Assembly (NCBI GenBank): GCA_945861865.1
Contig: CAMAWN010000019.1
Coordinates: 1 to 49,298, forward strand
Origin: Candidatus Kuenenia stuttgartensis
GTDB lineage: Bacteria; Planctomycetota; Planctomycetia; Planctomycetales; Planctomycetaceae
DNA: 49,298 bases
Direction: 5' to 3'
Shown: piece by piece, positions 41,104 to 48,871 of the stretch
Layout: the number at the start of each line of letters is the position of its first letter
Numbering within the stretch: the first letter of the stretch is position 1
Made by a program: the position numbers and the translations under genes
Notes under the pieces: generated by a model
The model's input: only the letters and a program-made list of their open reading frames with translations
Told to the model about the DNA's origin: nothing
The model's database searches: none

Positions 41104-43223
41104 TGGCCACCATTTGCGGCACGATGCGGCGCGAAGATCGTGCGGCGCGAGTTCTCGGCAAGCCGACCGATCTCACAAGTCTCGCGGAACAGGACTTCTT
41201 GCGAGCGGTGCGGAGGGTTCTTGCCCTGTTTGACGCGGGAGTAGCTGCCGTCGGAGTGCAGCCGTCGGGCTTTGACGTTGTCGTCGAAGTACGCTTCGAG
41301 CACCGATATCAGCCGGGTGCGCAACGCTCGGTCTTCGATCGGCACGAGCAGTTCGACGCGGCGGTCGAGGTTGCGCGGCATCCAATCGGCAGAGGAAATG
41401 AAAACTCGCTCGTCCCCACCGTGATAGAAAAACATGACGCGGGTATGTTCGAGGAATCGGTCCACGATGCTGACGACCGAGATATTCTCGCTCAACCCTT
41501 TGACCCCCGGACGCAGGCAACAGATGCCGCGAATGTTCAACTTGATCTTCACGCCCGCCTGCGAAGCCTCGTACAGCGCGTCGATGATCTTCGAGTCCAC
41601 CAGCGAGTTCAACTTGGCGAGGATGACCGCTTTCTGGCCGTGTTTTTTGCGCTGTGTCTCGGCCTCGATCATTTCCAGAAGCCGCGGCCGCAGACCCAGC
41701 GGAGCCATCTCGATCCGACGGAATTTCATCGGCTGCGAGTAGCCGGTGATCGCGTTGAAGAAGCTGGTCGCATCGGCTCCGAGTTCTTCATTGCTGGTCA
41801 TGAAGCTGACGTCGCTGTAAAGCCGAGCGGTCGATTCGTTGTAGTTGCCGGTCCCGAAATGGACGTAGCGGACGATCCCTTGCGGCTCGCGGCGGACGAT
41901 GACCAGACACTTGGCGTGCGTCTTCAGTCCTTTGACTCCGTAGATGACTTGAGCACCCGCGAGTTCCAGACTCTTCGCCCATTCGATGTTGCGAGCTTCA
42001 TCGAAGCGGGCCTTCAGCTCGACGATGACCGTGACGTACTTGCCCTTCTCGGCGGCCCGCTGCAGCGCCGCCACAATCGGGCTGGTGCGGCTGGTGCGAT
42101 ACAGGACTTGCTTGATCGCCAGCACATGCGGATCATCGGCCGCCTCTTCGAGCAGCCGCAACACCGGCTCAAAACTTTCATACGGATGCACCAGCATCAG
42201 GTCTTGCCGCTGCAAGACTTGAAACATGCTGCTCCCCAGATCAACGCTCGGCGACGGCTGCGGCAGCCACGATTCGTAGCGCAGATGATCGAAGCCCGAT
42301 CGCTCGGAAAGCTGCATGAACGCGGACAGGTCCAGCGGTCCCGGCACGACAGAGACTGATTCGTTCTGAACCTTCAAAGCGTCTTTCAGAAACGCCAGCA
42401 GTTGCGGCGTCACGGTGTCGGAAATTTCCAACCGCACGCACGCTCCGGTGCGGCGAGTTTCCAGCACTTCTTCCATTTCAGCCAGCAAATCGAAGGCGAG
42501 GTCTTCGCGGATGCTCAAATCGGCATTGCGAGTGACCCGGAACGGCACGCACTCGCGCACCGACTCGCCGGGGAAGAACTTCGCAGCGTGCAATGCCACG
42601 ACGTCCTCAACCAGCATGAACTCATAGCCGCTCTCGGCCGGCAACGAGACAAATCGCGAAGTCATTTTCCCGAATGGGACAACCGCGAAACGGGGACGCT
42701 GCTTGTCATCGTCCTTCGCCGGATCAAGCCGCACGCAAACGTTGAGCGACTGCGTGGTCAGCAACGGAAAGTCGTCTGATGACGTGACAGCGATCGGCGT
42801 CAGGATGCTCGACAGTTCATCCTCGAACAGTTGCTCGACCAGTTTGGATTGTCGCGGCGTCAGGTCTACGGCTCGGCGGCGGCGAATGCCCGCTTCGGTC
42901 AACTTCGGTTCGAGGTCTTGCAGAAAGCAGGTGTATTGCTCGGCCGTCATGTGATGCGTGCGTGTGCCGATCGCCTGAAGCTGTTGTTCCGGAGTCAGCC
43001 CGGCCGGATCGAGCGACGTGCTTCCTTGAGCTAGCAGCATCTGCAAACTGCCGACCCGAACCATAAAAAACTCGTCCAGGTTCGACGCGGTGATCGCCAG
43101 AAATTTCAGCCGTTCGAGCAGCGGCACGCCGGCATCCAGAGCCTCCGCCAGTACACGCTGATTAAACTCCAGCCAGCTCAATTCGCGGTTGAGATATTTG
43201 CTGTTCGTCGAAGTGTCTGTCAT
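41100..43223 (-). CDS. ppk1: Polyphosphate kinase PPK1
   Basis: 707 residues from ATG 43223 (MTDTSTNSKYLNRELSWLEF), the normal PPK1 start and length. The open frame continues to 44339 but that stretch is antisense to moxR and unlike PPK1. PPK1 polymerises phosphate from ATP through a phosphohistidine, here the histidine of RYVHFGTGNYNESTARLY; a second key site is KTHAKCLVIV. N-terminal, head and two phospholipase-D-like C-terminal domains are all present, ending NLDRRVELLVPI and a basic tail. Divergent from moxR, and coupled to sixA. Confidence 0.95.
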   Translation of the reverse strand: MTDTSTNSKYLNRELSWLEFNQRVLAEALDAGVPLLERLKFLAITASNLDEFFMVRVGSLQMLLAQGSTSLDPAGLTPEQQLQAIGTRTHHMTAEQYTCFLQDLEPKLTEAGIRRRRAVDLTPRQSKLVEQLFEDELSSILTPIAVTSSDDFPLLTTQSLNVCVRLDPAKDDDKQRPRFAVVPFGKMTSRFVSLPAESGYEFMLVEDVVALHAAKFFPGESVRECVPFRVTRNADLSIREDLAFDLLAEMEEVLETRRTGACVRLEISDTVTPQLLAFLKDALKVQNESVSVVPGPLDLSAFMQLSERSGFDHLRYESWLPQPSPSVDLGSSMFQVLQRQDLMLVHPYESFEPVLRLLEEAADDPHVLAIKQVLYRTSRTSPIVAALQRAAEKGKYVTVIVELKARFDEARNIEWAKSLELAGAQVIYGVKGLKTHAKCLVIVRREPQGIVRYVHFGTGNYNESTARLYSDVSFMTSNEELGADATSFFNAITGYSQPMKFRRIEMAPLGLRPRLLEMIEAETQRKKHGQKAVILAKLNSLVDSKIIDALYEASQAGVKIKLNIRGICCLRPGVKGLSENISVVSIVDRFLEHTRVMFFYHGGDERVFISSADWMPRNLDRRVELLVPIEDRALRTRLISVLEAYFDDNVKARRLHSDGSYSRVKQGKNPPHRSQEVLFRETCEIGRLAENSRRTIFAPHRAANGGQ

Positions 43224-43337
43224 GGTGCCGTAAAGTAGCGAACGAGTGTGAAGAGCCAAAGCCTCGCTACAATCCCGCCTGATGCACGGCCGGAAGCCGA
43301 TCGCCGTGATCTCCCTTTTCCGCAAGGATTGTTCAAC

Positions 43338-44420
43338 GTGCTGACTGATACTTCTTCCGACTCCGATCTCGCCGCTGTGCAGAAGTTGGCTGATAGCTAC
43401 CAGCGCGTCACGCGTGAGTTGTCGAAAGTTATCGTCGGGCAACATCGCGTGATCGAAGAGTTGCTGATCGCGATGCTGGGGGGCGGACATTGTCTGCTGG
43501 TGGGCGTTCCCGGCCTCGCGAAGACGCTGATGGTGCGGACGCTCGCCGACACGCTCAGCCTGTCGTTCAATCGCATCCAGTTCACTCCGGACTTGATGCC
43601 CGCCGACATCACCGGCACCGAGGTCATTCAAGAAGACAAGCTGTCGGGGACTCGCGAGCTGCGATTTCTGCCGGGGCCGGTCTTCGCGAACGTGCTGCTC
43701 GCCGACGAGATCAATCGCACGCCGCCGAAGACGCAAGCCGCGCTGCTCGAAGCGATGCAGGAGCGACAAGTCACCGTCGGCGGCAAACGGCATCCGCTGC
43801 CGTCGCCGTTCTTCGTGCTCGCCACGCAGAATCCCATCGAGCAGGAAGGAACATATCCGCTGCCCGAAGCACAGCTCGATCGTTTCATGCTGCAAGTCAA
43901 AGTGGACTATCCGACCGAGGACGAAGAATTCCACATCGTCCGCAGCACGACCGGCGGCGTGCATGCCGTGATCGAAAAGGTGCTCGGCCAGGAAGACTTG
44001 TTGCAACTGCAACAGATCGTGACCCGCATTCCGGTGGCCGATCATGTCATTCGCTATGCCTTGCAACTCACGCGACTGACTCGGCGCGGCGACGCTGAAG
44101 CGAGCGACGCCCCCGAATTTGTGCGAGACTTCATCACTTGGGGCGCTGGACCGCGAGCGAGTCAGTGTTTGATTCTCGGTGCGAAAGCTCGCGCGGTCTT
44201 GCGCGGGCAGACTCATGCGTCGCTGGATGACGTACAGGCGGTCGCGGCTCCGGTGCTGCGGCATCGACTGGTTTTGAACTTTCATGCCGAAGCCGAAGGG
44301 CTGACGGCCGACGCGCTGGTGCGGCGGCTGATCGAGCACGTTCCTGCTGACCCGGCGAAGTGGAATGGTCGTGGCTCAACATCTGCCGTATTTCGATCCG
44401 CGAACGCTCAGCAAGCTTGA
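43338..44420 (+). CDS. MoxR-type AAA+ ATPase
   Basis: 360 residues from GTG 43338 (AAGGA nine bases upstream); GTG 43248 is an alternative that adds 30 unlike residues. The AAA_3 fold has Walker A GVPGLAKT, Walker B LLADEINR, sensor-1 ATQNP and the lid domain. MoxR ATPases help fold or activate complexes, often metal-dependent enzymes or cell-envelope proteins, with DUF58 partners. Its last 18 codons overlap the DUF58 gene (44365-44420), longer than usual, which suggests that the original stop was lost. The pair is divergent from ppk1. Confidence 0.9.
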   Translation: MLTDTSSDSDLAAVQKLADSYQRVTRELSKVIVGQHRVIEELLIAMLGGGHCLLVGVPGLAKTLMVRTLADTLSLSFNRIQFTPDLMPADITGTEVIQEDKLSGTRELRFLPGPVFANVLLADEINRTPPKTQAALLEAMQERQVTVGGKRHPLPSPFFVLATQNPIEQEGTYPLPEAQLDRFMLQVKVDYPTEDEEFHIVRSTTGGVHAVIEKVLGQEDLLQLQQIVTRIPVADHVIRYALQLTRLTRRGDAEASDAPEFVRDFITWGAGPRASQCLILGAKARAVLRGQTHASLDDVQAVAAPVLRHRLVLNFHAEAEGLTADALVRRLIEHVPADPAKWNGRGSTSAVFRSANAQQA

Positions 44421-45294
44421 AGGGCTGACACTGCGTGCTCGCGGCACCGTCGAAGGGACGGTTACCGGAGCACATCGCAGCCCCTTTCACGGCTTCGCCG
44501 CCGAATTCGCCGAGCACCGTGAGTACGCTCCCGGCGATGACCTGCGATACGTCGACTGGAAAGTCTACGGCCGCAGCGATCGCGTCTTCGTCAAACAGTT
44601 CGAGGAAGAAACCAACTTCGCGTGTCACGTCCTGCTCGACGCCAGCGATTCGATGTCGTTCCGTTCGGAGTCCGCACCGCTGTCGAAGCTCGAATTTGCG
44701 AAGCACGTCGCCGCCGCGATCAGTTATGTCGTCGTCAAACAGCAAGACGCGATCGGCCTGATCACCTTCGATCGCGAGATCGAGCAAGCCGTCCGCCCCG
44801 GCAGCCAGCCAGCGCACTGGAAACAGATTTCGCACGTCCTCGAAACGACAACCGCCCGGCCGAAAGCTAATGACCGAGAGCCGAAAGCCGTCGATCCAAT
44901 TCCGGAAGTTCTCCCGCTCGATATTGCCGAACGCCTCGCCCAGCGCGGTGTCGTGATCATGCTCAGCGATCTCTTCGCAAACCCCGATTCGCTGATGCTC
45001 GGATTGAAGCGGTTGAGACATCGCAAGCACGACGTGCGTGTGTGGCAGATCGTCGATCCCGCCGAAGAGGATTTCCCGTTTGACGACCCGACGCTGTTCC
45101 ACGGCCTGGAAGGCTGGGCGGATCTCCCAGTCGAACCGCGACTACTGCGTGCCGCTTATCAGCGAGAGTTCCTCGCTCATCGTGAGTCGCTGCGCCGTCA
45201 ATGCCGCGACCTGAGCATCGACTTCTGCGTGCTGCACACCGACATGGCGATCGAACTCGCCGTCAAGAAATGTTTGTTTGCCTCCCCACCGTAG
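44365..45294 (+). CDS. DUF58 protein, MoxR partner
   Basis: 309 residues from ATG 44365. The DUF58 signature [20 protein letters not shown] is at about 48-67 and is followed by a von-Willebrand-A-like fold with DASDSMSF in the MIDAS position. Partner of the MoxR ATPase encoded in overlapping frame. A low-complexity segment [15 protein letters not shown] (about residues 166-180) is encoded by family F repeat words and is absent from the expected fold core. The TAG stop is formed by the GTAGCCC start of the repeat at 45291. Cytosolic; no membrane helix seen. Confidence 0.88.
   Translation: MVVAQHLPYFDPRTLSKLEGLTLRARGTVEGTVTGAHRSPFHGFAAEFAEHREYAPGDDLRYVDWKVYGRSDRVFVKQFEEETNFACHVLLDASDSMSFRSESAPLSKLEFAKHVAAAISYVVVKQQDAIGLITFDREIEQAVRPGSQPAHWKQISHVLETTTARPKANDREPKAVDPIPEVLPLDIAERLAQRGVVIMLSDLFANPDSLMLGLKRLRHRKHDVRVWQIVDPAEEDFPFDDPTLFHGLEGWADLPVEPRLLRAAYQREFLAHRESLRRQCRDLSIDFCVLHTDMAIELAVKKCLFASPP
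44859..44891. repeat. Direct-repeat words, family F, in DUF58 gene
   Basis: Three related words CCGAAAGC, CCGAGAGC, CCGAAAGC at 44860, 44873 and 44881. The 13-mer AGCCGAAAGCCGT (44879-44891) is shared exactly with 27859-27871. In frame, encoding [10 protein letters not shown]. Confidence 0.55.
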
Positions 45295-45363
45295 CCCGAC
45301 CCCTTGTGGGTCGGTCGATTCCTGTTCGGATCGAATTCTCCAGGCCACAAGGGCCTGGGCGAC
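45291..45363. repeat. Imperfect inverted repeat element, family H, forms stop codon of DUF58 gene
   Basis: Arm 45291-45314 (GTAGCCCGACCCCTTGTGGG...) and arm 45340-45363 (inverted, GTCGCCCAGGCCCTTGTGG...) share the frame GTNGCCC and CCCTTGTGG. Each arm is also a hairpin: CGACCC/GGGTCG in the first, CCAGGCC/GGCCTGG in the second. The interior differs between arms while each keeps its own pairing. The TAG at 45292-45294 ends the DUF58 gene; the uvrA stop is 18 bases further on. Confidence 0.7.
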
Positions 45364-45381
45364 AGGGATTGAGAATTGCAA

Positions 45382-48015
45382 TCAACGTTTCGCCAACGCC
45401 AGTGCCGTGTGTCCGATGCCTTGAGCCATGACATCGGCGGGAGACCCTTCGGCCACGATCTGTCCGCCGCGCGAGCCGCCATCGGGTCCGAGGTCGATCA
45501 ACCAGTCAGCGCACGCGATGACCTCCAGATGATGCTCGATGACGACGACGGTGTGTCCGGCGCTGACCAACCGCCGTAGCAAACTCAGCAGCCGTTCCAC
45601 GTCAGCCGGATGCAGGCCGGTCGTCGGCTCGTCGAGTACGAACAACGTCGTCGCCGAACTCTCGCGACTCAACTCGGTCGCGAGTTTCACGCGTTGAGCT
45701 TCGCCTCCCGACAGCGTCGTTGCCGACTGACCGAGCCGCAAATATCCCAGCCCAACTTCGCGAAACGTTTTGAGCACCGCTGCGACTCGCGGGATGTTCG
45801 CGAACAACTCCGCGGCTTCGTTGATGCGCAACCGCAGCACGTCCGCCGCAGTCCGTCCGTGAAACCGAACCTGCAACGTCGCCGAGTTGAATCGCTCACC
45901 GCGACACGTCGGACAAGTCACGAACACATCGGGCAGCAACTGCAATCGCACCCGCTGCACACCTCGGCCACGACACGCCTCGCAACGGCCGGACGGCGAA
46001 TTGAATTTGAACCGGCTCGCACGAAACCCTCGCAGTTTGGCTTCTCGCGTCTGAGCGAACAGTTTGCAGACATCGTCCCACAAACCGGAGTACGTCGCCG
46101 GATTCGACGTCGGCGTCCGGCCCAGCGGCGACTGCGTCACCTCGACCAGCTGCGTGATGGTGCCGAAGTCCTCACCAGCACGAAGCGTCAGCGAGTGGTT
46201 CTCGCGCTGCTCCAATGGCAACCCCTCGCTGACGCGTCGGGCTAGTCCACCGCGCACCTGCGGCACCAGCGCGTGATGTACGAGCGACGTCTTGCCCGAT
46301 CCACTGACTCCCGTAATTGCCGTCAACGCTTGCAGCGGAATCCGCACCGAGACATCGCGCAGGTTGTGAACCGAGACATTCGCCAGCGTCAGCCAGGCAT
46401 CCGCGTTTCGGCGAGCGGAGGAGGTCAGTCCTCCGAGTCTCTGCCGAGGTGCCGCCGAAGCACTCGGAGGACTGACCTCCTCCGCTCGCCTGATGTCCGC
46501 GAGGAACCGCCCCGTCACTGACTGCGGGTTGCCCGCCACGTCGCCGGGAGAACCGCACGCGATCACGCGGCCGCCATCCACACCGGCTCCGGGACCGAGA
46601 TCAATCAAGTGATCCGCATTCCGCATGACATCCGGATCGTGTTCGACCACCAGCACGGTGTTGCCTTGATCTCGCAGTACGTGCAGCGTCTCGATCATGG
46701 CCGCCGTGTCTTTCGGATGCAGCCCAACCGTCGGCTCATCGAGCACATAGCAGGCTCCGACCAATCCCGATCCCAAGCACGCGGCAAGTCGCGCTCGCTG
46801 AAACTCTCCGCCGGAAAGCGTTCGTGTCGGACGATCCAACGTCAGATAGTCTGCACCAACTCGAATCAAGAAATCGAGACGCCCGCGAATCGCCGGCAGC
46901 GTCCGTTCGAGCACGCGAATGTCCGGGTCATCGGCAGTCTGCCACGCGACGATGATGTCTGCCGCGGCGCTCACGGTTTTGCCGAGCAACTCCGGCAGAG
47001 TGATTCCTCGAAACCGAACGCCGCGTGCGAAGGGATTCAGCCGCGAACCGCCACAGTCGAGACAGAGTTCTTGCCGCTCGCTTTGTCGCGCCGAGATCGC
47101 GTCGTGATCGTTCTCTTCGGGGACGATCACGCCCAAGCCGCGACAGCTCAGGCACGCGCCGTGCGGGCTGTTGAAGCTGAACGTGCGCGGCTCCAGCTCC
47201 GCAAAACTGACGCCGCAATCCGCGCACGCGAACCGGCTGCAATAGGCGTGATCCTTCCAGTCGTCGGCCGATTGCTCGCACAGGATAACCGTGCCGTCGC
47301 CGTGCTTCAGCGCGAGTTCGACCGACTCGCGCAGCCGAGCCTGCAGGCCAGCCTTCACGACGATGCGATCGACAATCGCCTCGATCGTGTGCGACTTCGT
47401 TTTCGCCAGCGTCGGCGGCTGAGACGCTTCGATCCATTCGCCGTCCACGCGAGCACGGACGAAACCGGCTTTCGCAATCGTCTTGAAGACGTCGAGATGC
47501 GCACCTCGCTTGCCGCGTACCAGCGGGGCAAGAATCATGACCTTGCGGCCCGCTTCCAGCGCGAGGATTTGTTCGACGATTTCCTGCGGGCTGCGAGCCG
47601 ACAATGGCCGGCTGCACTTCGGGCAGTGAGCTTCTCCGCATCGGGCAAACAGTAGCCGCAGGTAATCAAGGATCTCGGTCGTCGTCGCCAACGTGCTCCG
47701 CAGCGAGCCTGACCCCGCCGACTGCCCGACGCTGATCGTCGGTGGCAGCCCGTCAATGACATCGACATCCGGTCGCTGCCACACGCCGACCCGCGCTCGC
47801 GTCTCGGCTGAGAGACTTTCGAGATACCGCCGCTGACTCTCGGCATGAATCACGTCGAATGCCAGCGAACTCTTGCCGCTGCCGCTGACTCCGGTGATGA
47901 CCGTCAGCCGCTGCCGAGGAATGTCGACATCGACGCTTTGCAGATTATGCACGCGAGCACCGCGCACGCGGATGCACCCGGCAGACAAATTCGGCGTTGG
48001 AGCGTCAGCAGACAT
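45382..48015 (-). CDS. uvrA: UvrA-type excinuclease ABC ATPase, short form with two repeat inserts
   Basis: 877 residues from ATG 48015 (MSADAPTPNLSAG); the frame to 48120 runs through a repeat and is rejected. UvrA finds bulky DNA damage for nucleotide excision repair. Two ABC halves are present: Walker A GVSGSGKSS (42-50) and GVSGSGKTS (about 565-573), signatures LSGGEFQRARLA and LSGGEAQRVKLA, and cysteine modules CGEAHCPKC, ACADCGVSF/CLDCGGSRL and CEACRGRG/CPTCRGE. The stretch between GLGVIVPEEN and ELCLDCGG is far shorter than in standard UvrA, which explains most of the reduced length. Two repeat-encoded inserts lie in the linker between halves and after the second Walker A. UvrA2-type paralog is an alternative. 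Confidence 0.9.
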   Translation of the reverse strand: MSADAPTPNLSAGCIRVRGARVHNLQSVDVDIPRQRLTVITGVSGSGKSSLAFDVIHAESQRRYLESLSAETRARVGVWQRPDVDVIDGLPPTISVGQSAGSGSLRSTLATTTEILDYLRLLFARCGEAHCPKCSRPLSARSPQEIVEQILALEAGRKVMILAPLVRGKRGAHLDVFKTIAKAGFVRARVDGEWIEASQPPTLAKTKSHTIEAIVDRIVVKAGLQARLRESVELALKHGDGTVILCEQSADDWKDHAYCSRFACADCGVSFAELEPRTFSFNSPHGACLSCRGLGVIVPEENDHDAISARQSERQELCLDCGGSRLNPFARGVRFRGITLPELLGKTVSAAADIIVAWQTADDPDIRVLERTLPAIRGRLDFLIRVGADYLTLDRPTRTLSGGEFQRARLAACLGSGLVGACYVLDEPTVGLHPKDTAAMIETLHVLRDQGNTVLVVEHDPDVMRNADHLIDLGPGAGVDGGRVIACGSPGDVAGNPQSVTGRFLADIRRAEEVSPPSASAAPRQRLGGLTSSARRNADAWLTLANVSVHNLRDVSVRIPLQALTAITGVSGSGKTSLVHHALVPQVRGGLARRVSEGLPLEQRENHSLTLRAGEDFGTITQLVEVTQSPLGRTPTSNPATYSGLWDDVCKLFAQTREAKLRGFRASRFKFNSPSGRCEACRGRGVQRVRLQLLPDVFVTCPTCRGERFNSATLQVRFHGRTAADVLRLRINEAAELFANIPRVAAVLKTFREVGLGYLRLGQSATTLSGGEAQRVKLATELSRESSATTLFVLDEPTTGLHPADVERLLSLLRRLVSAGHTVVVIEHHLEVIACADWLIDLGPDGGSRGGQIVAEGSPADVMAQGIGHTALALAKR
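46177..46245. repeat. Inverted repeat element, family A, in uvrA
   Basis: Left arm 46177-46200 and inverted right arm 46220-46245 agree at 21 of 24 aligned positions. The right arm ends GGGCTAG like the element at 4152-4222, whereas the left arm is of the AGCACGA type seen at 33251. The element thus combines two sub-families. It encodes GLARRVSEGLPLEQRENHSL in UvrA. Confidence 0.8.
46410..46490. repeat. Inverted repeat element, family I, in uvrA linker
   Basis: Perfect 29-nt inverted arms (46410-46438 and 46462-46490) around a 23-nt middle; 81 bp, exactly 27 codons. Each arm holds the hairpin CGGAGGA/TCCTCCG. It encodes most of RRAEEVSPPSASAAPRQRL and the following residues at the junction of the two ATPase halves. 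A single related unit is in the Hsp70-family gene at 26194. Confidence 0.92.
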
Positions 48016-48069
48016 AGCGAGTCGAATCTGTAGTCGATCCGCGCCGACGGCGATACTCTCTCGCCCCGC

Positions 48070-48156
48070 TTGTGGCGCACGCGGCTCGCGTGCGACAACT
48101 GACAGTCTCGACATTACCAACCACTACGAAGCGCACGCGAGCCGCGTGCGCCACAA
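48070..48156. repeat. Inverted repeat element, family C, between uvrA and CBM9-like gene
   Basis: Perfect 25-nt inverted arms (48070-48094 and 48132-48156) around 37 nt. Outer ends are TTGTGGCG...CGCCACAA. Each arm is a hairpin, CGCACGCG/CGCGTGCG. It occupies most of the divergent spacer and ends four bases before the ATG of the plus-strand gene, leaving no room for a normal ribosome-binding site. Confidence 0.92.
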
Positions 48157-48160
48157 CACC

Positions 48161-48841
48161 ATGACCGAAGTCGTTCCGCATCCATTCCTGTTCCGCTTCT
48201 CGCTCCCCGTGCGGCGCTGCGACTCGCCGACAGGCGAGCCGAAGCGTGGCAAGCGGTTGCTGGACCTCTCGGCGGACTTCGCGTTGCCGGACCTCAGCGA
48301 GCTGCGCGGAGTGCGGCCGATTGGCGAAGTCCGGGCGGCCTGGAATGACGAGGGTCTCGGTTTCAGCGTGCTGGTGCGTGGCAAGAAGCATCCACCGGCT
48401 GCCGAAGAGCGAACGCCGACGATGCCGGACGGCGTGCAACTCTGGATCGACACCCGCAACACGCAGTCGATCCATCGAGCCAGCCGGTACTGCCATCACT
48501 TCTGTTTTGCTCCGACGGGAGCCGGCCGCGATGGCGAGCAGCCATTCGGAGTCCAGTTGCCGATCGCTCAGGCGCGCGAAGCGACGCCGCTCGCCGCGAA
48601 GGGCAGCCTGCTGGTCAATGCCGAGATCTTGCCCGACGGTTATCGGCTTGAGACGTGGCTGCGACGCGATCAGCTTCAAGGCTTCGATCCCGCCGCGAAC
48701 CGCGAAGCCGGGACGCCGATAAAGCTCGGATTCTTCTACGAGATTCGCGACAGCGAACTCGGCGATCAAACGCTGACCGTCGATGCCAGCTTCCCATTCT
48801 CGCACGACCCCAGCCTGTGGAGCACATTGGAGCTGACGTGA
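48161..48841 (+). CDS. CBM9/DOMON-like carbohydrate-binding domain protein
   Basis: 226 residues from ATG 48161. The longer frame upstream is antisense to uvrA. The whole protein is one beta-sandwich of the carbohydrate-binding family 9 / DOMON type, with LDLSADFALPDLSEL, AAWNDEGLGFSVLV and DGVQLWIDTRNTQS near residue 90, the last two typical of the family. No signal peptide is visible, unlike most family members that bind sugars or heme outside the cytoplasm. The start codon lies only four bases after a stable palindromic repeat, so translation may be leaderless-like or limited. Function unknown. Confidence 0.7.
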   Translation: MTEVVPHPFLFRFSLPVRRCDSPTGEPKRGKRLLDLSADFALPDLSELRGVRPIGEVRAAWNDEGLGFSVLVRGKKHPPAAEERTPTMPDGVQLWIDTRNTQSIHRASRYCHHFCFAPTGAGRDGEQPFGVQLPIAQAREATPLAAKGSLLVNAEILPDGYRLETWLRRDQLQGFDPAANREAGTPIKLGFFYEIRDSELGDQTLTVDASFPFSHDPSLWSTLELT

Positions 48842-48871
48842 CGTGGGGTAGATTAAAAACCTGCCCCACGT
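48841..48871. terminator. Bidirectional hairpin between CBM9-like gene and ftsY
   Basis: ACGTGGGGTAG pairs with the inverted CTGCCCCACGT (one G-U) around an A/T-rich loop. It touches both convergent stop codons (48839-48841 and 48872-48874). On the minus strand it reads GTGGGGCAGGTTTTTAATC, a relative of the family D unit. It probably ends both transcripts. Confidence 0.65.

Noticed and set aside
43224..44339. Extension of the ppk1 frame by 372 codons upstream
   Set aside because: The stretch is antisense to moxR, and PPK1 has its standard N-terminus and length from 43223.
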